A DNA stretch of 7,528 nt from Chloroflexia bacterium (GTDB lineage: Bacteria; Chloroflexota; Chloroflexia; Thermomicrobiales; JALYUS01), in the NCBI GenBank assembly GCA_025928215.1, contig JAICJW010000224.1, positions 1 through 7,528 of the forward strand, read 5' to 3'. The notes beneath the pieces were generated by a model, which saw nothing but the letters and a program-made list of their open reading frames with translations, did no database searches and had not been told where the DNA came from. Shown here one piece after another: positions 1 to 5,547 of the stretch (the stretch's first letter is position 1; each line of letters starts with the position of its first letter). The position numbers and the translations under genes were made by a program.

Positions 1-170
1 GCCGGAGATGCCGCCGCGGCGGGCTTCGTCGCCGCCGTTGTGGCGGCGGTAGTCGCGGTCGGCGCGGTGCTGCTCCCACCGCATGCCGCGAGGAGCGCGC
101 TGACGGCCGCCGCGCTGCTGGCGACGAGAAACCGCCGCCGGGTAAATGCCTGTTTCATCGAACCATCCAC
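1..170 (-). CDS. Solute-binding lipoprotein of an ABC importer, N-terminal part only
   Basis: This partial gene runs off the left edge, so 56 codons are visible. The protein opens with a Tat-type lipoprotein signal: from the internal ATG at 158 it reads MKQAFTRRRFLVASS, with a T-R-R-R-F-L twin-arginine motif. A hydrophobic stretch follows, ending in the lipobox L-A-A-C, then GGSS and a Thr/Ala/Pro-rich linker. That layout is typical of extracellular solute-binding proteins of ABC importers, which are anchored outside the membrane and capture the substrate. The binding domain itself lies outside the window, so the ligand class is unknown. A GTG at 168-170 is chosen as start because a full AAGGAGG (178-184) lies 7 bases before it; the ATG at 158 would be 19 bases away. 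The gene follows the catabolic genes on the same strand and probably imports their substrate. Confidence 0.82.
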   Translation of the reverse strand, partial: MDGSMKQAFTRRRFLVASSAAAVSALLAACGGSSTAPTATTAATTAATKPAAAASP

Positions 171-177
171 TGCGGAA

Positions 178-184
178 CCTCCTT
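178..184 (-). promoter_or_regulatory. Shine-Dalgarno that selects the GTG start of the lipoprotein gene
   Basis: On the minus strand this reads AAGGAGG, a perfect anti-16S match. It lies 7 bases from the in-frame GTG (168-170) and 19 bases from the downstream ATG (156-158). Spacing favours the GTG, adding four residues before the Met usually expected in front of the twin-arginine motif. Confidence 0.7.
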
Positions 185-200
185 CATACCTCACCCTCAA

Positions 201-260
201 CCCCTCTCCATCACTCTCGGATCGAAGAACGGATGCGGTCCGTCTGGCGATGGAGAGGGG
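201..260 (-). repeat. 60-bp hairpin repeat, copy 1
   Basis: The ends are perfect 12-bp inverted repeats (CCCCTCTCCATC at 201-212, GATGGAGAGGGG at 249-260). Read on the minus strand, its first 22 bases and last 12 bases equal those of the element at 7318-7377, and both copies are exactly 60 bp. Beyond the hairpin both copies continue with a GGGTGAGG-like tail. It lies between the cycloisomerase gene and the lipoprotein gene and could form a hairpin in their transcript, but there is no T-run to make it a clear terminator. It looks like a small non-coding interspersed (REP/MITE-like) element. Confidence 0.8.
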
Positions 261-283
261 AGCCATCCATTTTGTGACCGGTT

Positions 284-1399
284 TTATCCTACTCGATAGT
301 GTGCCACCTTTTCTTCATCCAATGCAACGCCCAACCCCGGTCGCTCGGTCGGTCGGGCGCTGCCGCCGGTGATCGGCAGCGGTTCAGCGAGCACATCGTC
401 CTCGTAGAAGAAAGGGCTGAGGATGTCGCAGGGGAACTCCTCCGCGCCGATCCCCGGCGTCGCCATCGCGAGGTGGATCATCGCCGCGTTCGCGATCCCT
501 AATTCGAGATTGCTCCCAATTGTGCACGTCAATCCAGCGGCCTCCGCGACCGCCGCCACTTTGCGCGCGGGGCCGATGCCGCCGCCTTTGCCGATGTAGA
601 CGGAGAGCACATCGGCGGCACCGGCGCGCACCACCGCCATCGCGTCTTGCAAGGTGTAGACACTCTCATCCGCCATCACCGGCACGGAGACATGGGCGCG
701 CACATCGCTGAGCCAGGCGACATCGAGGTCCGGCACCGGCTGTTCGGCGAAGTAAATATTGAACTCCTCCAATCGCCGGATCGTGCGGATCGCCGTCCGG
801 GCTGACCAGCCGCCGTTCGCGTCCACGCCGAGCCGCACATCGGGGCCAACCGCCTCCCGCACCGCCCGCACCCGCGCGATGTCCTCCTCCGGCTCGATAC
901 CGACCTTCACCTTCATCGTCCGAAAGCCTTGCGCCACCGCCCACGCGGCGATTTCGGCGGCACGTTCCGGAGCGAGGCCGGAGACGGAGTATTTCGTCGG
1001 CACAAAATCGCGCACCGGGCCGCCGAGGAGCCGGTAGACCGGCAACCCGACCGATTTGCCGAGCAGGTCCCAGAGCGCGATCTCCAGCCCCGATTTCGTG
1101 AACGGATTATTGGCGACCGCCGTGCGCATCGTCGCCGTCAACCGCTCGACTTCCGTTGGGTTCTCGCCGATCAGGCGGGGCGCGATGTACCGCGCGATGA
1201 TGTGCGCGGCGGTCACCTGATCCTCGCCGCTCCAGCCCGGCGTGCAGGAGACTTCGCCCAGCCCGGTCAACCCCTCGTCCGTATGTATCCGCACGAGCAG
1301 GAAGGGAGAGGTGAGGTGGGAGCCGCGCGCGCCACGGGTCGCGCGGGTCGGCTCGATCGGTATCTGGATCGGGATCGTCTCGATGCGGGTAATCTTCAT
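284..1399 (-). CDS. Enolase-superfamily enzyme, muconate-cycloisomerase subgroup
   Basis: A 371-residue cytosolic enzyme of the mandelate racemase/muconate-lactonizing family. These enzymes remove a proton next to a carboxylate, using Mg2+ and a TIM-barrel active site. The N-terminal capping domain spans about 1-125 and the barrel about 135-355. The active-site set is complete and of muconate-cycloisomerase type: K163-x-K165 in TMKVKVG, metal ligands D193 (VDAN), E219 (AEQP) and D244 (ADES), and a second base K271 in YIGKGGG. Length is normal for the family. Possible activities include cycloisomerase, racemase/epimerase or dehydratase; the substrate cannot be read from the sequence. The start ATG overlaps the creatininase stop (ATGA, 1396-1399), so translation is probably coupled. 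It shares only the family fold with the second enolase-type gene at 4054-5178, whose catalytic residues differ. Confidence 0.9.
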   Translation of the reverse strand: MKITRIETIPIQIPIEPTRATRGARGSHLTSPFLLVRIHTDEGLTGLGEVSCTPGWSGEDQVTAAHIIARYIAPRLIGENPTEVERLTATMRTAVANNPFTKSGLEIALWDLLGKSVGLPVYRLLGGPVRDFVPTKYSVSGLAPERAAEIAAWAVAQGFRTMKVKVGIEPEEDIARVRAVREAVGPDVRLGVDANGGWSARTAIRTIRRLEEFNIYFAEQPVPDLDVAWLSDVRAHVSVPVMADESVYTLQDAMAVVRAGAADVLSVYIGKGGGIGPARKVAAVAEAAGLTCTIGSNLELGIANAAMIHLAMATPGIGAEEFPCDILSPFFYEDDVLAEPLPITGGSARPTERPGLGVALDEEKVAHYRVG

Positions 1400-2169
1400 G
1401 TCGCAATGGCCCCCGCCGCGTCATAGAACGCCGTGAACGCCTCGCTGACCGCGCGCGCCGCCGCCGCGAGGTAGGCGCGCCCGCGTTCGGCGGTGGCGCG
1501 ATCCGGGCTGTCCGAGTACCCATCCATTTCTTCCCAGCGGCCGTGGAATTCGGCGCGATACGCCCGGTGGCCGCGCGGATCGGAGCCGGTGACATCGTCG
1601 CGGTGCGGGCGCGGCTCCCGCACGAGGTCCGGCTGCAACGCGAGGACGAGCGATGCTTCGAACGCCCCGGCGTGCCCCGGCAAGCCGCCCGGCAGATGTG
1701 CCTCCTCAGCGACGAGCGCCTCCCAGGCGATGTCCCAATATGAGGCGGCGGCGATGTGCGCCGGGTGCGTGCGGGCAAGATCGCGCGCCACGAGTTGGAC
1801 TAACTCGTCATTGCCCCCGTGGCCGTTGACGATGAAGATACGGCGGAAGCCGTCCGTGATCAGCGTTTCCACGAGATCATGCAGCACGCGATAGTACGTC
1901 TCCGTGCCGAGCGACATCGTGCCCCCGAAGGGCAGATGGTGATGCGACGAGCCAAAAGGGAGGGTAGGCGCGACGACCACCGGCAGCGCATCGGCGACGA
2001 GTGCGGCGGCTTCGCGCGCGATCTGCTCGACGGCGTAGCAATCCGTACCGACGGGCAGATGCGGCCCGTGCTGCTCGGTCGCGCCGACCGGGAAGACCAG
2101 CAGCGCATCCGGCGCGATCGCGCGCAGCTCCGCGCGGGTGAACTCCTGAAAGAGTAGTCGGCGCTCCAT
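1396..2169 (-). CDS. Creatininase-family metal amidohydrolase
   Basis: A 257-residue cytosolic protein of the creatininase family, metal-dependent hydrolases that open cyclic amides (creatinine, and formamide-type intermediates in cofactor pathways). The signature residues are in place: VGATEQHGPHLPVGTD gives metal ligands E32, H34 and D43; IVNGHGGND gives H117; and GHAGAFE (165-171) gives H166 and E171. SHHHLPFGGT (75-84) is the usual substrate-side loop. Length matches the family. The ATG at 2167-2169 has a purine-rich AGGGGG about 10 bases upstream. Its last bases overlap the start of the cycloisomerase gene, and the dimethylformamidase-like gene ends 71 bp upstream, consistent with one operon. 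Many family members outside true creatininase have unknown substrates, so only the amide/lactam hydrolase role is inferred. Confidence 0.9.
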   Translation of the reverse strand: MERRLLFQEFTRAELRAIAPDALLVFPVGATEQHGPHLPVGTDCYAVEQIAREAAALVADALPVVVAPTLPFGSSHHHLPFGGTMSLGTETYYRVLHDLVETLITDGFRRIFIVNGHGGNDELVQLVARDLARTHPAHIAAASYWDIAWEALVAEEAHLPGGLPGHAGAFEASLVLALQPDLVREPRPHRDDVTGSDPRGHRAYRAEFHGRWEEMDGYSDSPDRATAERGRAYLAAAARAVSEAFTAFYDAAGAIAT

Positions 2170-2190
2170 CGGTCGGATACCCCCTGCATG

Positions 2191-2259
2191 AGTAGTCAGT
2201 AGCCGGTAGTCAGTAGTCAGAACGGGACCGAATCCTCTGACTACTGGCTACCGGCTACT
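2191..2259 (-). repeat. Heptamer-based inverted repeat over the end of the dimethylformamidase-like gene
   Basis: Arms at 2198-2220 and 2237-2259 are inverted copies with 22 of 23 bases matching, separated by a 16-base loop. The left side is built from 7-base units (AGTAGTC, AGTAGCC, GGTAGTC, AGTAGTC, starting at 2191); the right arm has three inverted units (GACTACT, GGCTACC, GGCTACT). The right arm lies inside the coding end of the dimethylformamidase-like gene and contains its TAG stop (2241-2243). The RNA would form a long stable hairpin between that gene and the creatininase gene. No T-run follows, so it may stabilise mRNA ends or weaken readthrough rather than terminate. Confidence 0.85.
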
Positions 2260-3884
2260 TCGGAAAGGAACCGCGTAATGACATTGCTCGTGATGCGCGA
2301 GATCTGCGCGTCCACGAGCAATGAGGACGGATAGGTGATCGAGCCGGCGGAGAAGACCGCCCCGCCGCCCTCCGGTGCGTCATAGTAAACCATCTCCGCG
2401 CCGCCCTCGTCCGGGTTCGTTCCTTTGGCGAGCAGCACGGTGTTCGGCGGCGAGGAAGCCGTCATCTTGTCCGTCTCGTGGCCGGACGCGCCGCCGTGAC
2501 AGCGTTCGTGCTGGCTCTCAGTGCCGAACAGATCGCCCGCATGCAGCCCCGTCCCGGCGAAGATCCAATGACCCGCATCGCGCACCTGATACGGCGCGGC
2601 GGTCATGATCCCCGCGTGCGTCGTCACGACGCCGGTGAGATTCGCCTCGCTCTCCACCGAGCGATGGAAGCGGCTTTCGAGATACGCGCCGGGATTATTG
2701 GGGTCGGCCATCCCCAACTCGCCCCCGCCGCTCGACAGATGGGTCTTGAAGCGCATCGTCGCGTCATCGAGGAACTCGATCTCGCAGTTTAGCCCGTTGC
2801 CGCCGAGATACATCAGCCGCCCACCGCGCCGGTACACCCACTCCTTCACGCGCTCGTACATCGCGCGGGACCAGTACTCCGGGTGCGTGCTGATGATGAG
2901 GATGCGATAGGCATCGAGGTCGAGATCGCCCGCATGCAACTGGTAATCCGCGTAGAAATCGTACCCGAATCCCTCGCGCTCCAGCCAGCCGAGCAGCCGC
3001 CACTCCGCCGGGGCGAGATGGTTCGGTTGCCGCCCGGTAATCATATCCGTGACCTCGGTGCCCTCCGGCACGACGTTGAATGGTTCCGGGCGCTCCATCG
3101 AGAGCGGCGCATACGCGTCGTCCGGGAAGCCCCACTCGCGAAAGGCGCTCTCCGTCCGGTAGCGCAGCAGGTCCTGCCGCCCATTGACAATCGGCGCGTC
3201 GGGCAGCCGGGTGCTGTTGATGTAGTTGCTGCGCCCGCCGAAGTTGTTGTAGGCGTTCCAGGTATTCGTCGAGGCGAGGACGGCGATCGGCGCCTGTGGC
3301 GACGCGGGGGCGACGACCCAGGGGAAGGAGAAGAACGCGCCGGACTCGGTTTTCGCCTGGAAGTAGTAGAGGCCGGAGCGTTCCGGTGCGGTCGCGAACT
3401 GCGTCAGGTCGGGGTTGCCGTAGCCGACCTTGTTCCACTCCACGCCGGTCTGCGTGTAGTCACCGTCCGGGGTGATCTGCATGACGGCGCGCGGGCAATG
3501 CTCATCGTACCAGCCGAGCAGACGAACGAACTCCTTGCGTTCACCGTAGCGCCAGAGGCTCAATTGATACGACTCCACGGAGTGAACGCGGAACTCTGTC
3601 TGCTCGCCGGAGCGGGACCATTTCGGCCACGCGTAGCCGTAGAGGGTGTCCGACAGGAGCCGGAACTGATACGCCACTTCCGCCGCCACGTCACACCGCA
3701 CACTCTTGCTGCCGAAACCCGGCTTGACGAGCGTCACCCGATACTGCCCCGGCGCGATCGCCGCGAACACTTCCCCACGCGGCGTCGAGCGGACGACCGC
3801 GACCATCTCCCCGTCGCGCTCGAACTCGATCAGCGCGTCCGCCAGCGCGACATACCGTTCGTCGCTTACATACCCAACGAGCAT
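2241..3884 (-). CDS. N,N-dimethylformamidase large-subunit-like protein
   Basis: A 547-residue protein without a signal peptide. Residues 1-80 look like a small beta-sandwich (carboxypeptidase-regulatory/transthyretin-like), including APGQYRVTLVKPGFGSK. The rest resembles the catalytic domain of the N,N-dimethylformamidase large subunit, an iron enzyme that cleaves formamides to amine and formate. Family landmarks seen are NTWNAYNNFGG (207-217), DFYADYQLH (309-317), THPEYWS (333-339; Y337 is a candidate iron-binding tyrosine), GGRLMYLGGNG (354-364) and a C-terminal GHETD segment (468-472). The characterised large subunit is longer (about 760 residues) and has a small partner subunit, which is absent here, so the substrate may differ. 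The ATG at 3884 follows a G-rich ribosome site; the frame stays open upstream to a stop near 3967, but no good start lies there and the promoter at 3960-3988 fits this start. The stop lies inside a hairpin repeat. Confidence 0.8.
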   Translation of the reverse strand: MLVGYVSDERYVALADALIEFERDGEMVAVVRSTPRGEVFAAIAPGQYRVTLVKPGFGSKSVRCDVAAEVAYQFRLLSDTLYGYAWPKWSRSGEQTEFRVHSVESYQLSLWRYGERKEFVRLLGWYDEHCPRAVMQITPDGDYTQTGVEWNKVGYGNPDLTQFATAPERSGLYYFQAKTESGAFFSFPWVVAPASPQAPIAVLASTNTWNAYNNFGGRSNYINSTRLPDAPIVNGRQDLLRYRTESAFREWGFPDDAYAPLSMERPEPFNVVPEGTEVTDMITGRQPNHLAPAEWRLLGWLEREGFGYDFYADYQLHAGDLDLDAYRILIISTHPEYWSRAMYERVKEWVYRRGGRLMYLGGNGLNCEIEFLDDATMRFKTHLSSGGGELGMADPNNPGAYLESRFHRSVESEANLTGVVTTHAGIMTAAPYQVRDAGHWIFAGTGLHAGDLFGTESQHERCHGGASGHETDKMTASSPPNTVLLAKGTNPDEGGAEMVYYDAPEGGGAVFSAGSITYPSSLLVDAQISRITSNVITRFLSEVAGSQ

Positions 3885-3945
3885 CCCGCCCCCCTCGATG
3901 AAGCAGACATGATGAGACGCAAAGCGCAGTGCGAAGATGGCGTCA

Positions 3946-3960
3946 TGAAACTCCGTTCCA
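3946..3960 (-). promoter_or_regulatory. Candidate IclR-type operator at the dimethylformamidase-like promoter
   Basis: The minus strand reads TGGAACGGAGTTTCA: half-sites TGGAAC and GTTTCA around a 3-base centre, with 5 of 6 positions symmetric. It overlaps the last base of the -10 box and covers the start point, a repressor-like position. Length and half-sites resemble known IclR-family boxes of the TGRAA-N5-TTYCA kind. The same site, in the same place relative to the -10 box, lies before the IclR gene (6446-6460). Confidence 0.7.
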
Positions 3961-3988
3961 TCCTATGGAGATTGACGCACCCTGTCAA
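3960..3988 (-). promoter_or_regulatory. Sigma-70-type promoter of the dimethylformamidase-like gene
   Basis: On the minus strand: -35 TTGACA (3983-3988), a 17-base spacer, then -10 TAGGAT (3960-3965). Transcription would start near 3953, giving a leader of about 70 bases before the ATG at 3884. It lies in the 169-bp gap after the upstream enolase-type gene, so this gene and those after it can be expressed separately. The layout matches the IclR promoter at 6419-6446. Confidence 0.75.
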
Positions 3989-4053
3989 GGCGTCTCTGGT
4001 GACATGCTTGTATACGGGGGATAGTACAAACGATGATGCCTTCAGGCTTACCC

Positions 4054-5178
4054 CTAGACCACGATCCGCGCCTCATCAACCGCGTACCGCTGTATGGCCT
4101 CCAAATCAAGTTCGACGCCAAGCCCCGGCCCCTGCGGGACGAGGACCTGCCCCTCCGCGAACCGGAGCGGCTCGGTGATGCAGTCATCCACGCGCAAGGT
4201 CTCGCCGCAAATATCGCTCGTCAGCGTCATCGCCTTGCAGGCGGCGCAGATGTGCGCGTACGCCGCCTCCGAGATGCCGAGGCCGACGCCGGAGCCGTGC
4301 CACGTCGGAATGCCCGCCGCCTCCGCAATGCTCGCCAGTTTGTACGTGTTGACGAGGGGCCCGCCGATATTCAGCCAGTCGCACGCCTCGTGCTTGACCG
4401 CCTCGAAGACATCGGTCGCGACGTTGAGATGGAGCGCAATGGGGATGGACATTTTCTGCCGCGCCAGCGCGTACCAATCGAGATTGCGGTGGTTGAACGG
4501 GCTTTCGAAGCATTCGACATTATGCAGGCCGCGCTCGCGCATCCGCTCAACCAACTCGAAGAGGCGGAAGGGCTGATGGAAGCGCTGGTTCGGGTCAATG
4601 TTGACGCGCAACTGATCGCCGACCGCTTCCCGGATCGCTTCCAGTCGCTCGATCAGCGGGTCGTCCGCCGTCGCCTTCATCTTCAGGACGCGATACCCCT
4701 GCGCGACCGCCTGCCGCGCCGTCTCTGCCGCGTCTTCGGGCGTCATCCGCCCCGAGCAGCGGGAGACGGGCACGCGGTCGCGGTACGCGCCGCCGAAGAG
4801 GCGATAGAGCGGCACCTTGAGCGCCTTGCCGATCAGGTCGTAGAGCGCCATCTCGTACCCCTCGTAGACGGACGGATTGGCGAACCACATCGTTTCGAGC
4901 GGCAGTTCCTGCATATTGAACGACCAGAGATCGCGCCCCTCGAAGAACCCCGCAACCTGCCGTACGGCATGCTGCGTGATCCCCTTCGGCACCTCACCGA
5001 GGCCGATCAGACCTTCGTCGGTGTGCAACCGGATGAGGACAATCGGGAAGTCCGGCCAATGGAGACGTACCCACGTCCCGCCATAGACATACCCCTCCGG
5101 GTTGTATTGCGGGCTATGCCACGCGCCCTCATGCAGCGGGACGATGACCGAGAACGTCTCGACGCGGGTAATCTTCAT
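4054..5178 (-). CDS. Enolase-superfamily enzyme with an unusual third metal-site residue
   Basis: A 374-residue mandelate racemase/muconate-lactonizing family protein, opening MKITRVETFSV. Seen in the barrel are K166-x-K168 in VLKMKAT, D195 in NIDPNQ and E225 in CFESP. At the third metal position, where relatives have D/E (or N in glucarate dehydratase), it has IPIALHLN, putting H250 there. D267 (CDWLNIGG) sits where the catalytic Asp of the His-Asp pair lies in mandelate racemase, and H294 (TWHGSG) is within one residue of the partner His. There is no muconate-type lysine at the end of strand six. This suggests an acid-sugar dehydratase or a divergent activity, not a cycloisomerase. The start at 5178 is preferred over ATG 5187 because GGAG (5189-5192) is 10 bases away from it but only 1 base from the other. 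It is the first gene of the minus-strand set. Confidence 0.85.
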   Translation of the reverse strand: MKITRVETFSVIVPLHEGAWHSPQYNPEGYVYGGTWVRLHWPDFPIVLIRLHTDEGLIGLGEVPKGITQHAVRQVAGFFEGRDLWSFNMQELPLETMWFANPSVYEGYEMALYDLIGKALKVPLYRLFGGAYRDRVPVSRCSGRMTPEDAAETARQAVAQGYRVLKMKATADDPLIERLEAIREAVGDQLRVNIDPNQRFHQPFRLFELVERMRERGLHNVECFESPFNHRNLDWYALARQKMSIPIALHLNVATDVFEAVKHEACDWLNIGGPLVNTYKLASIAEAAGIPTWHGSGVGLGISEAAYAHICAACKAMTLTSDICGETLRVDDCITEPLRFAEGQVLVPQGPGLGVELDLEAIQRYAVDEARIVV

Positions 5179-5241
5179 GGGAAGCATACTCCGTGGGCTG
5201 AGGGGATTGCGCACCTGACCGTGTGGCCAGGCGGTAGCTAC

Positions 5242-5256
5242 GTGCGACCGCCGCAC
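5242..5256 (-). promoter_or_regulatory. Palindrome over the start point of the enolase-type gene
   Basis: GTGCG and CGCAC arms around 5 bases form a perfect 15-bp spaced palindrome. It overlaps the -10 box (5255-5260) and the expected start point near 5248, the usual place for a repressor site. Its sequence differs from the TGRAAM-N3-GTTTCA site, so a different regulator may act here, or it may be chance in GC-rich DNA. Confidence 0.45.
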
Positions 5257-5283
5257 TATAGAAAACGTCCCTTACGATGTCAA
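5255..5283 (-). promoter_or_regulatory. Strong sigma-70-type promoter of the minus-strand catabolic genes
   Basis: On the minus strand: -35 TTGACA (5278-5283), exactly 17 bases, then -10 TATAGT (5255-5260). That is a perfect -35 and a 5-of-6 -10 at optimal spacing. Transcription from about 5248 leaves a leader of about 70 bases before the ATG at 5178. It would drive the enolase-type gene and, by readthrough, the genes after it, since no clear terminator follows that gene. Confidence 0.8.
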
Positions 5284-5342
5284 GGAGCACATCCAATAGC
5301 CGCGCTGGCGTGGTACTATCTCGACCGCATCCATAATCCTAC

Positions 5343-5358
5343 GCACTTGTTCAAGTGC
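5343..5358. promoter_or_regulatory. 16-bp palindrome, candidate operator
   Basis: GCACTTG-TT-CAAGTGC has perfect 7-bp arms around a 2-base centre. It overlaps the -35 box (TTGTTC, 5347-5352) of the candidate plus-strand promoter and lies about 60 bp upstream of the minus-strand -35, so a bound protein could affect both directions. It does not match the IclR-type site found elsewhere in the window. Confidence 0.5.
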
Positions 5359-5375
5359 AACCAACTTGGTAATAT
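5347..5375 (+). promoter_or_regulatory. Candidate promoter of the secreted-protein gene
   Basis: TTGTTC (5347-5352), 17 bases, then TAATAT (5370-5375). The match to consensus is partial (3 of 6 and 4 of 6), but the spacing is ideal and the -35 sits in a palindrome. The leader would be about 165 bases, long enough for the hairpin at 5493-5514 to matter. Confidence 0.45.
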
Positions 5376-5492
5376 GGCAACGACAGCTCAGGGTGCCCAT
5401 CACAAACATGACGCCCTGTGCGTCCAATTACGTGGTGAGGAAGACTAGCACCGATCGAAAGGAGGGTTCCAGCAACCGGCATACTAAGGAGA

Positions 5493-5514
5493 GCGATGCG
5501 CCGTGCCGCATCGC
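5493..5514 (+). promoter_or_regulatory. Leader hairpin of the secreted-protein gene
   Basis: GCGATGCG and CGCATCGC form a perfect 8-bp stem with a 6-base loop, 33 bases before the ATG at 5548. An AAGGAG (5486-5491) directly precedes it, and the stem contains an out-of-frame ATG (5496-5498). The fold would hide this decoy start, or could stabilise the 5' end. Confidence 0.5.
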
Positions 5515-5547
5515 GACGCGACAACGTCATTGGGAAGAGGGGAATTC

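Larger units (their letters stand above)
5179..5547. other. Divergent regulatory region, no gene
   Basis: These 369 bases separate the minus-strand catabolic genes from the plus-strand secreted-protein gene. They hold a near-consensus minus-strand promoter with a palindrome (5242-5283), a 16-bp palindrome over a weaker plus-strand promoter (5343-5375), and a leader hairpin with two ribosome-site-like purine runs (5458-5514). Base composition falls compared with the flanking genes. Small open frames exist, but none has a convincing start together with protein-like composition. I recognised no known riboswitch fold. Confidence 0.7.

Noticed and set aside
40..372. Plus-strand reading frame that looks like the last membrane helix of a transporter
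   Set aside because: It is the complement of the Tat lipoprotein signal region; it then runs through the 60-bp repeat and into the antisense of the cycloisomerase gene. The minus-strand reading has a ribosome site, signal motif and lipobox.
3885..3966. In-frame upstream extension of the dimethylformamidase-like protein, which reads rather protein-like
   Set aside because: There is no ATG, GTG or TTG in frame before a TAG near 3967, and the promoter places the transcript start at about 3953.
4003..4036. TTGTA...TACAA arms between the enolase-type and dimethylformamidase-like genes
   Set aside because: Only 5-bp arms around a 13-base centre with no T-run; too weak to call a terminator or operator.
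2883..4178. 431-codon plus-strand open frame opposite the dimethylformamidase-like gene
   Set aside because: Arg/Glu/Val-rich without recognisable motifs, spans two minus-strand genes and the promoter gap; a usual antisense artefact of GC-rich codon use.
4033..5448. 471-codon plus-strand open frame opposite the enolase-type gene
   Set aside because: Antisense of a clearly recognisable enzyme; Arg/Asp-rich composition, no domain, and it crosses the divergent promoter region.
5440..5514. Possible riboswitch (c-di-GMP-like) in the secreted-protein leader
   Set aside because: There is a GAAAGGAGGG stretch and a hairpin, but the conserved core bases of that class are not found; no other class was recognised.
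5503..5547. In-frame GTG start adding 15 residues to the secreted protein
   Set aside because: The extension is charged and would precede a normal signal peptide; the ATG at 5548 has GAGGGG at ideal spacing.
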